The notes beneath the pieces were generated by a model. It was not told the origin of the DNA. It did no database searches and worked only from the letters and a program-made list of their open reading frames with translations. A stretch of DNA of 64,000 nucleotides from UBA8752 sp036159995 (GTDB lineage Bacteria; Bacteroidota; Bacteroidia; Flavobacteriales_D; Sanyastnellaceae), in NCBI GenBank assembly GCA_036159995.1, contig JAYYEI010000070.1, positions 1 to 64,000 of the forward strand, read 5' to 3'. Below, piece by piece: positions 46,888-54,513 of this stretch; position 1 is the stretch's first letter; every line of letters starts with the position of its first letter. A program made the translations under genes and the position numbers.

Positions 46888-49749
46888 ATGAAGAACCTGA
46901 AATTCTCTGTGTGCTGGCTCAGCCTGATCGTGTGGACCGGAGTGTCCCTTGGTCAGAGCTCGTCGTTCACGGACCACAGTGTGCAGGCGGGATTGGCGGG
47001 GAACTATCTCAATCATACGGCCTCTGTGGCGGATTATGATTTGGACGGGGACCTCGACGTTTACGTGGGGAGTCGGTTGGCCACCAATACGTTGTACCGC
47101 AATGAGGGCAATGCGGAATTCGTCGCTGTTGAGGCCGGAGTGGAGGATGGTGGGTTCACCATGGCGTCGCTTTTTTACGACTACGACAACGACGGGGACC
47201 CTGATCTGTTCAGCTGCAATACGGGAGATGCCAATCGCTTCTGGCGCAATGACGGCGGCACCTTCACGGAGATCACGGACGAATTGGGGGTGGGGACGGA
47301 AGGCCAATGCCGGAGTGCCCATGCCGCGGACGTCAACCTGGATGGCTGGCTCGACCTCTACGTCGTCAACATGAACCAGCCCAACGAATTCTGGATGTCG
47401 GACGGAGAGGGGGGCTACACGGATGGCTACTTTGCTTCCGGTGCCTTCGACAACCTGATCGGAATGGGGGCCCTGTTCCTCGACATCGAGAACGATGGGG
47501 ATCTGGACCTGTATCTGACCCACGACGGGAATCAGGCCAACAAGCTCTACATCAACGATGGCACAGGGTCGTTCACGGACGAGGCGCCCGCTTGGGGCCT
47601 TGACCTCGGAGCGCAGGGCATGGGGGTGGACGCCACGGACCTCGACCACGACGGCTACCTGGACCTGTACATCTCCAACAACCTGCCCAACGACCTCTTT
47701 CTCAATCCGGGACCCCAGCCGGAAGACGGCAGCATCCTGCCCTTCACGAACATCACGGAGACGGCCGGAGTCGGAGACTGGGGCATGGGCTGGGGCACGG
47801 CCTTCATCGACCACGACCACGACGGGGAACGCGACCTGTATGTGGCCAACGAGTATTTCTTCAGTCCCTATCCGAACCTGCTCTACCACAACAACGGGGA
47901 CCTGACGTTCACCGACATCGCTCCGGGCGAGGCCATAGAAAGCCAATTCAGCGGATATGCCACGGTGGTGGCGGACTTCGATGTGAACGGAACGGAGGAT
48001 TTGTTGGTGGTCAATACACTCGTCAGCACCAACCCGGGTTGCCAGCTGTTCCTCAATGAGGATCTGGAGCACCATTGGATCGGGTTCGAACTCGAGGGGG
48101 TGGTGTCTCCACGCGATGCGGCGGGCGCCCGGGTGGTGGTCCATGCCGCCCCGGATTTCGTGCGCACCGACCAGAGTTTCATCGGATACAGCTACAGTTC
48201 CTGCGGTCCGCTGACCTTCAACTTCGGCCTGGCGGACCACACTTCCGTGGACAGCGTCGAGTTCTTCTGGCCCAGCGGCCTTCGGACGGTGATGCTGGAC
48301 CCTGCAGTCGATGCGTATCACACGGTTCTTGAAACGCCCTGTCTCGGCCTCTCTCCCGAGCTGGACTGGCCTCTGCAAGCAGAGCTCTGCCCGGGAGACT
48401 CCCTCGTCCTGACGGTCCCGGATGGCTGGACGGCGTCTTCCTGGACGGGTGGCGTGGAGGGCGCTGATGGCCGGGTCTTCACCGAGCCTGGCATCGCCCA
48501 GGCCTTGTTGTCGGCTGGAGAGGGGTGCACGGTTCTGTCTCCGGCCCTCGACATCTCCGTGATTCCGGCGCAGCCTCCAGTGGTCCAACTGGATGGCCCA
48601 GCGAAATTCTGTTCCGGGACCATCCGCGCGTTGACCGTGGCAGGAGATCAGCTGGACGTGCTCTGGTCCAATGGGGTCTCGGCGGACACGCTGTTCATGG
48701 CGTCTTCGGATACCCTGACGGTGCAGACCACCAACCTCTGTGGATACATCGACATTTCAGATCCTGTCGAACTCTTCGTCTTCGATTCACCGCTGGAGCC
48801 CATCGTGCCGGAGGCCGTGGTGCCGACTGGGACCTCGCACACGTTTGAGCCCATCGTGCTGGACGATGCCGTCCTGCGCTGGTATGCCCCTTGGGGACCG
48901 ACGGCGTGGGAGGACCTGCTGGCCGGCATGACCGAGACGTTGGGCCCGTTCATTTCTCAGGGCCCCACCTTCACGACGGTGCCGCTCGGGGTCAGCACCG
49001 GCTGGTGGGTTCAGGCCCAGGCCCAACGGGACGTCCGGGAAGGAACCGGAGGCAAGACGACGAGTTCTTCTGGGGGCTTCATTGATTCGGACACCTACGG
49101 ACTCCGGTTTGATGTCCATGAGCCCATTGTCCTGGAGACGGTCCGCATGCGGGCCGAAAGTGCCGGTCCGCGGCTTGTCCGGGTGTCCCTGCCACAGGTT
49201 GGGGAAATCCTGAGCACGGTGGTCATCCTCCAGCCGGGTTGGAACACGGTGCAGCTTGACTTCGAACTGGAACCGGGCTTGGACTATGCGCTGACGGCGG
49301 AAGCCGAGGAGCTGGGGCTGTGGCGGGACAATGCGGCGGGCGAGCTGTCTTACCCCTACGACGTCGGGGGCATGGCGACCATCCAGTCCACGACGATTCC
49401 CAATGCGGCGGGCCTCGGCTATTACTATTTCTTCTATGACTGGACTGTCCGAAGCCAGGGCATCACGTGCACCAGCGAGCCCGTGGTGGCCTTTGTGGAA
49501 GTGGTCGACGGCGTATCTGGGTGCACGTATGCCTTTGCGGCCAACTACAACGCCCTGGCCACGCTCGACGACGGCAGCTGTGTCCTTGCCGGTTGCCTCG
49601 ATCCCGCCGCGGTCAATTACGACCCGGATGCGACGGTGGACGACGGAAGCTGTGCCCTTCAATGTGCCAGTGACATCAACGGAGATGGGCAGATTGGAGC
49701 GCCCGACCTGTTGACATTGTTGTCTCAATGGGGCAGTGCCTGCGACTGA
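46888..49749 (+). CDS. Secreted CRTAC1-like FG-GAP/ASPIC protein with DDGSC repeats and dockerin-like tail
   Basis: A 953-residue exported protein. A signal peptide (VCWLSLIVWTGVSLGQ) leads to a seven-bladed FG-GAP/VCBS propeller (about 25-390), each blade carrying a DxDxDG calcium site such as DYDLDGDLDVYVG, DYDNDGDPDLF and DLDHDGYLDLYIS. The ASPIC/UnbV domain follows (about 405-480, GARVVVHA, VEFFWPSGLRTV). Residues 490-880 are Ig-like or PKD-like modules. The tail has two Cys repeats ending DDGSC, with NYNALATL and NYDPDATV cores, and then DINGDGQIGAPDLLTLLSQWG, a single dockerin-like calcium loop. Adhesion or carbohydrate binding at the cell surface is likely. Confidence 0.85.
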   Translation: MKNLKFSVCWLSLIVWTGVSLGQSSSFTDHSVQAGLAGNYLNHTASVADYDLDGDLDVYVGSRLATNTLYRNEGNAEFVAVEAGVEDGGFTMASLFYDYDNDGDPDLFSCNTGDANRFWRNDGGTFTEITDELGVGTEGQCRSAHAADVNLDGWLDLYVVNMNQPNEFWMSDGEGGYTDGYFASGAFDNLIGMGALFLDIENDGDLDLYLTHDGNQANKLYINDGTGSFTDEAPAWGLDLGAQGMGVDATDLDHDGYLDLYISNNLPNDLFLNPGPQPEDGSILPFTNITETAGVGDWGMGWGTAFIDHDHDGERDLYVANEYFFSPYPNLLYHNNGDLTFTDIAPGEAIESQFSGYATVVADFDVNGTEDLLVVNTLVSTNPGCQLFLNEDLEHHWIGFELEGVVSPRDAAGARVVVHAAPDFVRTDQSFIGYSYSSCGPLTFNFGLADHTSVDSVEFFWPSGLRTVMLDPAVDAYHTVLETPCLGLSPELDWPLQAELCPGDSLVLTVPDGWTASSWTGGVEGADGRVFTEPGIAQALLSAGEGCTVLSPALDISVIPAQPPVVQLDGPAKFCSGTIRALTVAGDQLDVLWSNGVSADTLFMASSDTLTVQTTNLCGYIDISDPVELFVFDSPLEPIVPEAVVPTGTSHTFEPIVLDDAVLRWYAPWGPTAWEDLLAGMTETLGPFISQGPTFTTVPLGVSTGWWVQAQAQRDVREGTGGKTTSSSGGFIDSDTYGLRFDVHEPIVLETVRMRAESAGPRLVRVSLPQVGEILSTVVILQPGWNTVQLDFELEPGLDYALTAEAEELGLWRDNAAGELSYPYDVGGMATIQSTTIPNAAGLGYYYFFYDWTVRSQGITCTSEPVVAFVEVVDGVSGCTYAFAANYNALATLDDGSCVLAGCLDPAAVNYDPDATVDDGSCALQCASDINGDGQIGAPDLLTLLSQWGSACD

Positions 49750-49758
49750 AAGACGCAG

Positions 49759-49782
49759 TAGTTTGGCGGACGCAAATCCGCC
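49759..49782 (+). promoter_or_regulatory. -7-like box and palindrome at the ftcD start
   Basis: TAGTTTGG (49759-49766) resembles the -7 element. GGCGGA (49765-49770) and TCCGCC (49777-49782) form a perfect 6-bp inverted repeat that overlaps the box and ends three bases before the ATG. It spans the predicted transcription start, as an operator could. Confidence 0.35.
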
Positions 49783-49785
49783 ATC

Positions 49786-51486
49786 ATGACCACCCGACTC
49801 ATCGAATGCGTCCCCAACATCAGCGAGGGACGCGACCGTGCCAAGATTGACGCCATTGCGGCTGTCGTCGAAACGGTCGAGGGCGTCCGCCTGTTGGACG
49901 TCGACCCAGGCAATTCGACCCACCGCACGGTGATCACCTTCGTGGGGCCGCCCGAGACCATCGTCGAAGCCGCCTTCCGCCTGATCAAGAAGGCCGGTGA
50001 GCTCATCGACATGTCCAAGCACCACGGTGAGCATCCCCGCATGGGGGCCACGGACGTCTGTCCGTTCGTTCCCGTGGCCGGCGTGACAATGGAGGATTGC
50101 AAGGCCGCCGCCCATGCGCTGGGCAAGCGGGTCGGAGAGGAGCTGGGCATTCCCGGTTATTTCTATGAAGAGGCCGCCACGTCGCCTGAGCGTCAGAACC
50201 TGGCCCATTGTCGGAAGGGCGAGTACGAGGGGCTCGACAAGCTCTCGGATCCGGCTTGGGCGCCTGACTTCGGTCCGTCCCAGTTCAATGAGCGCGCCCG
50301 CACCACTGGAGCCACGGCCATCGGCGCCCGCGATTTCCTCGTGGCCTACAACATCAACCTAAACACCACGTCCTCCCGCCGGGCCAATGCGGTGGCCTTC
50401 GACCTGCGCGAGAACGGCCGCGTGAAGCGGGAAGGCGGTGTGACCGGTCCCGTCGTGAACGATGCGGAGGGAAACCCGATGCGCGAGCCGGGTCTCTTGA
50501 AGTGCGTCAAAGGAATCGGATGGTACATCGAGGAATATGGCATCGCCCAATTGTCCCTCAACCTCACCAACATCTCCGTGACCACCGTCCACGAAGCCTT
50601 CGATGCCGCGTGCGAGCGCTCAATCGCCCGGGGGATGCGCGTGACGGGAAGTGAAATCGTCGGCTTGATCCCCAAGCGCGTCCTGATTGACGCGGCCCAC
50701 CATTACCTGCGCAAGCAGAACCGAAGCCTGGGCATCAGCGAGGCGGAAAAGGTCAAGGTCGCGGTCAAGTCGCTTGGACTTGATGATCTCGCGCCATTCG
50801 ATGCTCGCAAGCGGGTCATTGAATACCTGTTGGAGGATGCCGGGGGCAATCTGGCGCCGCTGGCGTCCATGACGCTGACGGAATTTGCCGAGGAGACGGC
50901 GAGCGAGAGCCCGGCACCCGGAGGCGGCTCGATTTCCGCCTATGTCGGTGCGCTGGGCGTGTCCCTCGGGACCATGGTTGCCAATCTCAGCGCCCACAAG
51001 CGCGGATGGGACGACCGTTGGGAGGCCTTCAGTGAGGTGGCCGAGCGGGGCATGGCCCTGCAGGTCCGTCTCCTCCAGTTGGTCGATGAGGACACCGCGG
51101 CGTTTGACGCGATCATGGCCGCCTTTGGCATGCCCAAAGGCAACGAGGCTCAGAAGGCGGAGCGGTCTGCGGCCATCCAGGCGGCGACCCTCGGAGCCAT
51201 GGAAACCCCGCTGGAGGTGGCGGAACTTGCCCTCGCGTCGATGGAGGTGATGGCGGACATGGCCGAGCGCGGCAATCCAAACTCGGTGACCGATGCCGGG
51301 GTCGGCGCGCTGTGTGCGCGGACGGCCGTGCTGGGTGCCGTGATGAACGTCCGGGTCAATGCAGCCGACCTGAAGGATCGGGTCAAGGCCGAGGAGATGC
51401 TTGCCCGGTGCACTGAGCTGGAGCGGGGGGCCGAGGAAAAGGAAGCGGCCGTGCGCGCCCGGGTGGCCGCGGTGCTGGCCGGCTGA
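49786..51486 (+). CDS. ftcD: FtcD, bifunctional glutamate formimidoyltransferase / formimidoyl-THF cyclodeaminase
   Basis: A 566-residue fusion. Residues 1-330 are the glutamate formimidoyltransferase (LIECVPNISEGRD at the start; DVDPGNSTHRTVITFVGPP; HHGEHPRMGATDVCPFVPV with the catalytic His; GARDFLVAYNINLNTT). Residues 365-566 are the cyclodeaminase four-helix domain (FAEETASESPAPGGGSISAYVGALG and NPNSVTDAGVGALCARTAV). Together they move the formimino group of histidine-derived formiminoglutamate to tetrahydrofolate and release ammonia, as in mammals. This replaces the HutG/HutF route and feeds one-carbon metabolism. The gene stands alone after the CRTAC1-like gene and is convergent with cutC, the stops two bases apart. 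Confidence 0.94.
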   Translation: MTTRLIECVPNISEGRDRAKIDAIAAVVETVEGVRLLDVDPGNSTHRTVITFVGPPETIVEAAFRLIKKAGELIDMSKHHGEHPRMGATDVCPFVPVAGVTMEDCKAAAHALGKRVGEELGIPGYFYEEAATSPERQNLAHCRKGEYEGLDKLSDPAWAPDFGPSQFNERARTTGATAIGARDFLVAYNINLNTTSSRRANAVAFDLRENGRVKREGGVTGPVVNDAEGNPMREPGLLKCVKGIGWYIEEYGIAQLSLNLTNISVTTVHEAFDAACERSIARGMRVTGSEIVGLIPKRVLIDAAHHYLRKQNRSLGISEAEKVKVAVKSLGLDDLAPFDARKRVIEYLLEDAGGNLAPLASMTLTEFAEETASESPAPGGGSISAYVGALGVSLGTMVANLSAHKRGWDDRWEAFSEVAERGMALQVRLLQLVDEDTAAFDAIMAAFGMPKGNEAQKAERSAAIQAATLGAMETPLEVAELALASMEVMADMAERGNPNSVTDAGVGALCARTAVLGAVMNVRVNAADLKDRVKAEEMLARCTELERGAEEKEAAVRARVAAVLAG

Positions 51487-51488
51487 GT

Positions 51489-52241
51489 TCAGGATTCCGA
51501 GTCCGGCGGGAGGCCAGCCTCTTCGTTGGCAATGGCCTTGCGGATGGCCTTCGCGAGGGAGGCCACGCGCTTGGCGTCTACGGGATAGAGTTCCCCTTCG
51601 AACCAGCGGCCCTCGTGGGCCACGCCGGCGCTATGCCGCGCTGAGGCCCGGAAGCAGGACAATCCGGCAGACCACATGCGTGCGGCCCCATGTGGTAGCA
51701 CCGCTCCTGAGGCGTAGACGTCAAAATCCACGCGGGATTGCCAGTCAACCAGGTCCTCGTGTCCCTTGATGGCGTTGCCTTTTCCCGCGCTGGAGGCCAA
51801 CCCGGCCACTGGCATGCCGGACAGGCGCTCGAAATCGCGATGGGGCTTTTTGGCGCTGTCCAGCGCGCGTCCCACCATCAATTTCTCTCCTCCGAAGCGC
51901 TGGATGGCCTTTTCCAGTAAGTCGAAGTCAAACTCGAGGTGGGCATTGAGTCCTCCGATCAGGACGTTCTGGGCGCCCTGTTCGAGGCACCATTCGGCAT
52001 CCTGGAGGATGATGTCCTTTTCGGAAGCGCTGTAGACGAGGTGCCCCTCCCTGGGACGGAGGGCGACGACGACCGGCAGATCGGTCGCAGCGAGGCAGCT
52101 CCGGATGGTTCCGGGCGAGGGGGTGACCCCGCCTGCAGTGTAGCACCCTGCGAGTTCGATCCGGGTGGCCCCGCTGCGTTGGGCCCGGGACACATCGCCA
52201 GGCGTGCTGCAGATGATCTGAATCTCGAAGGGGGATTCCAT
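51489..52241 (-). CDS. cutC: CutC-family protein
   Basis: A 250-residue TIM-barrel protein of the CutC family. It shows EIQIICSTPGDVSRAQRSGATRIELAGCYTAGGVTPSPG at the N-terminus, VVVALRPREG, VLIGGLNAHLEFD and the His in KPHRDFERL, where the more usual form is FHRAFD, followed by LASSAGKGNA in place of the usual TSGG. CutC was named for copper homeostasis in E. coli, but that role is disputed and the biochemical activity is unsettled. The ATG at 52241 follows a -7 box by six bases; an earlier in-frame ATG precedes the box and is not the start. The gene has its own promoter, separate from rplS upstream. Confidence 0.88.
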   Translation of the reverse strand: MESPFEIQIICSTPGDVSRAQRSGATRIELAGCYTAGGVTPSPGTIRSCLAATDLPVVVALRPREGHLVYSASEKDIILQDAEWCLEQGAQNVLIGGLNAHLEFDFDLLEKAIQRFGGEKLMVGRALDSAKKPHRDFERLSGMPVAGLASSAGKGNAIKGHEDLVDWQSRVDFDVYASGAVLPHGAARMWSAGLSCFRASARHSAGVAHEGRWFEGELYPVDAKRVASLAKAIRKAIANEEAGLPPDSES

Positions 52242-52247
52242 GGAGCG

Positions 52248-52255
52248 TGAAGATA
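52248..52255 (-). promoter_or_regulatory. -7 promoter box of cutC
   Basis: TATCTTCA on the minus strand, six bases before the ATG at 52241; near-leaderless. The rplS terminator hairpin lies 20 bases upstream. Confidence 0.45.
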
Positions 52256-52274
52256 CGGAGGGGTGGGCCCGAAC

Positions 52275-52308
52275 GCAGAGAAGCCGGACAACGGCCCGGC
52301 TTCTCTGC
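52275..52308 (-). terminator. Strong hairpin between rplS and cutC
   Basis: Perfect 13-bp stem (GCAGAGAAGCCGG / CCGGCTTCTCTGC) with an 8-base loop, 17 bases after the rplS stop. It lacks a clear T tract in either direction, yet is the most stable hairpin of this size in the window and separates two transcription units. Confidence 0.65.
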
Positions 52309-52325
52309 ATTTGGTGAAGGTCTGA

Positions 52326-52688
52326 TTACTTGGCCTTCTGGAAGGAGCGCTTCTCCTTGATGCGGGCGCTCTTGCCCGTGAGTCCGCGCAGGTAGTAGAT
52401 CCGCGCGCGGCGCACCTTACCCACTTTCATCACTTCGATGCCCTCGAGGAAGGGGCTGCCGATCGGGAAGACCCGCTCGACGCCGACTCCGGAGGCCATC
52501 TTCCGAACGGTGAACGTTTCGGTGGCGCCTTCGCCACGACGCTGGATGACAGTGCCCTGGAAGACCTGGGTGCGCTCCTTGGAGCCCTCCTTGATCTTGT
52601 AGCTCACCTTGATGGTGTCGCCGGCCTTGAAGTCGGGCCAGTCCTGCACGTTGTTGAGCTGCTGGGAGATTTGACGAAGACGATCCAT
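52326..52688 (-). CDS. rplS: Ribosomal protein L19
   Basis: A 120-residue large-subunit protein at the 30S-50S interface. It begins MDRLRQISQQLNNVQDWPDFKAGDTIKVSYKIKEGSKERTQVF and continues with FQGTVIQRRGEGATETFTVRKMASGVGVERVFPIGSPFLEGIEVMKVGKVRRARIYYLRGLTGKSARIKEKR-type sequence, all standard for L19. The ATG at 52688 gives the family N-terminus; a start at 52727 would add 13 residues. trmD lies upstream, as in the classical rpsP-rimM-trmD-rplS order, but rpsP and rimM are absent and a box in the gap may add transcription. Confidence 0.97.
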   Translation of the reverse strand: MDRLRQISQQLNNVQDWPDFKAGDTIKVSYKIKEGSKERTQVFQGTVIQRRGEGATETFTVRKMASGVGVERVFPIGSPFLEGIEVMKVGKVRRARIYYLRGLTGKSARIKEKRSFQKAK

Positions 52689-52724
52689 GACGATGGGAAT
52701 GTAGGTGTCCGAATTAACGGGGTG

Positions 52725-52732
52725 CAATATTA
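52725..52732 (-). promoter_or_regulatory. Candidate -7 box of rplS
   Basis: TAATATTG on the minus strand in the trmD-rplS gap, 36 bases before the rplS ATG. It departs from TAnnTTTG at one base. Confidence 0.35.
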
Positions 52733-52739
52733 CGAAACT

Positions 52740-53420
52740 TCAAGCCTCGTCCAACAGGTCGGGGCGAAGTCGTTTTGTGCGTTCCATCGCCTGTTCCATC
52801 CTCCATTGGTCGATTTCCGCATGATGGCCTCCGAGAAGGACCTCCGGGACGGCGTGTCCGTTCCATTCGGCGGGCCTCGTGTAGACCGGAGGCGCGAGCA
52901 GTCCATCCTGGAAACTGTCGGTGAGGGCGCTTTCGCCATCCCCGATGGCGCCCGGGACGAGGCGGACGATGGCGTCGGCCAGGACGGCTGCGGCCAATTC
53001 TCCTCCGCTCAGCACGTAATCGCCGATGCTCAGCTCGAGGGTGATGACGTGGTCGCGGATGCGTTGGTCGATGCCCTTGTAGTGGCCACACAGCATCAGC
53101 AGGTTGCCGGACAGGCTCAATTGGTTTACCCGGGATTGGCCCAGTCGCTCTCCGTCTGGAGTGAGGTAGATGATTTCGTCGTAGTCGCGTTGGGACTTCA
53201 GTTCGGCTATGGCGTCGACGATGGGCTGGATGGCCATCACCATGCCGGCGCCTCCGCCGAAGGGAGTGTCGTCGATTTTGCCGTGCTTGTCGGTGGTCCA
53301 CTTGCGGATGTCGTGGACCTCAACCTCTACGACCCCAGCCTTTCGGGCGCGCCCTACGATGCTTTCGCTGAAGGGGCCCTGGAGCAGGTCGGGCACGGCG
53401 GAGAGGATGTCGATGCGCAT
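52740..53420 (-). CDS. trmD: TrmD, tRNA (guanine-N1)-methyltransferase
   Basis: A 226-residue SPOUT methyltransferase that methylates G37 of tRNAs with a G at position 36. The trefoil-knot SAM site is seen in YLTPDGERLGQ, LCGHYKGIDQRI (about 110-121) and ELSIGDYVLSGGELAAAVL (about 130-148), with RLVPGAIG and the EWNGHAVPEVLLGGHH segment towards the end. The catalytic Asp is expected in the later linker (ALTDSFQDGLLAPPVYTRP). The ATG at 53420 begins MRIDILSAVPDLL, the family start. It follows the aldo/keto reductase gene by four bases. Confidence 0.95.
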   Translation of the reverse strand: MRIDILSAVPDLLQGPFSESIVGRARKAGVVEVEVHDIRKWTTDKHGKIDDTPFGGGAGMVMAIQPIVDAIAELKSQRDYDEIIYLTPDGERLGQSRVNQLSLSGNLLMLCGHYKGIDQRIRDHVITLELSIGDYVLSGGELAAAVLADAIVRLVPGAIGDGESALTDSFQDGLLAPPVYTRPAEWNGHAVPEVLLGGHHAEIDQWRMEQAMERTKRLRPDLLDEA

Positions 53421-53424
53421 CGGA

Positions 53425-54408
53425 TCAGTACTCGGGGTGGGCGGGTGCATTGTCCAGGATTTCCTCGATGCGGGCCATGACGTCTTCCGTCAGGAGCGGA
53501 ACGACCGCAGGAGCACCGAGGTTCTCCTCGAGTTGCTCGAGCTTGGAGGCGCCGAGGAGGACGGTTGAGACGTCCGGATTCTTGAGGCACCAGGCCAGGG
53601 CCAGCTTGGGCAGGGTCGTGCCGAGGTCCCCGGCGAGGTCGCCCAGGCGTTCCACCTTGGCGAGGTTCTTTTCGTTGAGCACGATGTCGGCAAGCCAGCT
53701 CAGCTCCTCGCGCTTGAGCCGGACATTGGCGCCGGCGCCCCGGTTGTACTTGCCGGTCAGCAGGCCGGAGGCGAGGGGGCTCCAGATGGTGGTTCCCAGG
53801 CCCACCGTGCGGTACACGTCTTGGAATTCGGCCTCCACCTTGCGGCGCACAAACATGTTGTACTGGGGCTGCTCCATGACCGGGCCGATGAGGTTGTGGC
53901 GCTCGGCAATGCGGTGGGCGTCCATGATTTCTGCGGCACTCCATTCGCTCGTGCCCCAGTAGAGGACCTTGCCCTGCTGAATCAGCTGGTGCATCGTCCA
54001 GACCGTTTCCTCCATGGGGGTCTGCTTGTCCGGTCGATGGCAGAAGTACAGGTCGAGGTAGTCCACCCGCAAGCGCTTGAGCGCATCATGGCAGGCCTCG
54101 ACCACGTGCTTGCGGTGCAGGCCGCGCTGGGTGGGGAGTTTTCCGCCGGCACCGAAGAAGACCTTGGAGGACACGCACCAGGTGTCGCGCGGCCAGTCGC
54201 GCTGGGCGAGCAGCCGCCCCATGACTTCTTCCGACGCCCCGTCAGCGTAGGTCTCGGCATTGTCGAAGAAGTTGATGCCGGCATCGTAGGCCATGTCGAG
54301 CAACCGGCCACTGGTTCCGTCCTCGATCTGGTTGCCGAAGGTGATCCAGCTTCCGAAGGACAGTTCGGACAATTGGAGGCCACTGCGCCCCAGCCTGCGG
54401 TATTCCAT
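53425..54408 (-). CDS. Aldo/keto reductase (voltage-gated K+ channel beta-subunit type)
   Basis: A 327-residue NADP(H)-dependent TIM-barrel oxidoreductase. It begins MEYRRLGRSGLQLSELSFGSW; the catalytic Asp and Tyr are in FFDNAETYADGASEEVMG (about 49-66), the Lys in VSSKVF near 80, and the His in YLDLYFCHRPDKQTPMEETVWTM near 120. WSPLASGLLTGKYNRG and the C-terminal LLGASKLEQLEENLGA bind the cofactor. Sequence order is that of the KCNAB/YghZ group. The substrate is unknown; aldehyde detoxification is common. A -7 box lies four bases before the ATG. It is the first gene of a trmD-rplS unit, unusual company for trmD. Confidence 0.92.
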   Translation of the reverse strand: MEYRRLGRSGLQLSELSFGSWITFGNQIEDGTSGRLLDMAYDAGINFFDNAETYADGASEEVMGRLLAQRDWPRDTWCVSSKVFFGAGGKLPTQRGLHRKHVVEACHDALKRLRVDYLDLYFCHRPDKQTPMEETVWTMHQLIQQGKVLYWGTSEWSAAEIMDAHRIAERHNLIGPVMEQPQYNMFVRRKVEAEFQDVYRTVGLGTTIWSPLASGLLTGKYNRGAGANVRLKREELSWLADIVLNEKNLAKVERLGDLAGDLGTTLPKLALAWCLKNPDVSTVLLGASKLEQLEENLGAPAVVPLLTEDVMARIEEILDNAPAHPEY

Positions 54409-54412
54409 GCTG

Positions 54413-54420
54413 CGAAGTTA
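54413..54420 (-). promoter_or_regulatory. -7 promoter box of the aldo/keto reductase gene (leaderless arrangement)
   Basis: TAACTTCG on the minus strand ending four bases before the ATG at 54408. The same octamer at the same spacing precedes recR. Confidence 0.5.
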
Positions 54421-54462
54421 GCGGGCGGTGGAGGGAACCGAACCGGGGAGGGGGCCGCGTTG

Positions 54463-54470
54463 TAATTTTG
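54463..54470 (+). promoter_or_regulatory. -7 promoter box of ppc
   Basis: TAATTTTG, an exact TAnnTTTG match, 43 bases before the ppc ATG at 54514, leaving a leader of about 39 bases. Confidence 0.5.
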
Positions 54471-54513
54471 GGGAACCCGGCAATGCTCCGGATTCAACGC
54501 AATCCTGAACTCC

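Noticed and set aside
47031..48010. Repeated DxDxDG coding segments as a possible DNA tandem repeat
   Set aside because: The repeat is at protein level (FG-GAP blades). The DNA copies are divergent and unevenly spaced, so it is not a tandem repeat or CRISPR-like array.
46090..48588. An 832-codon open frame on the minus strand opposite hutI and the FG-GAP gene
   Set aside because: It runs against two well-supported genes. The sequence is rich in Arg, His, Gly and Val with no family features. It reflects the lack of stops opposite Asp/Gly-rich repeats.
49786..51486. FtcD fusion as a novel gene fusion
   Set aside because: The formimidoyltransferase-cyclodeaminase fusion is well known in animals and several bacteria, so it is noteworthy but not new.
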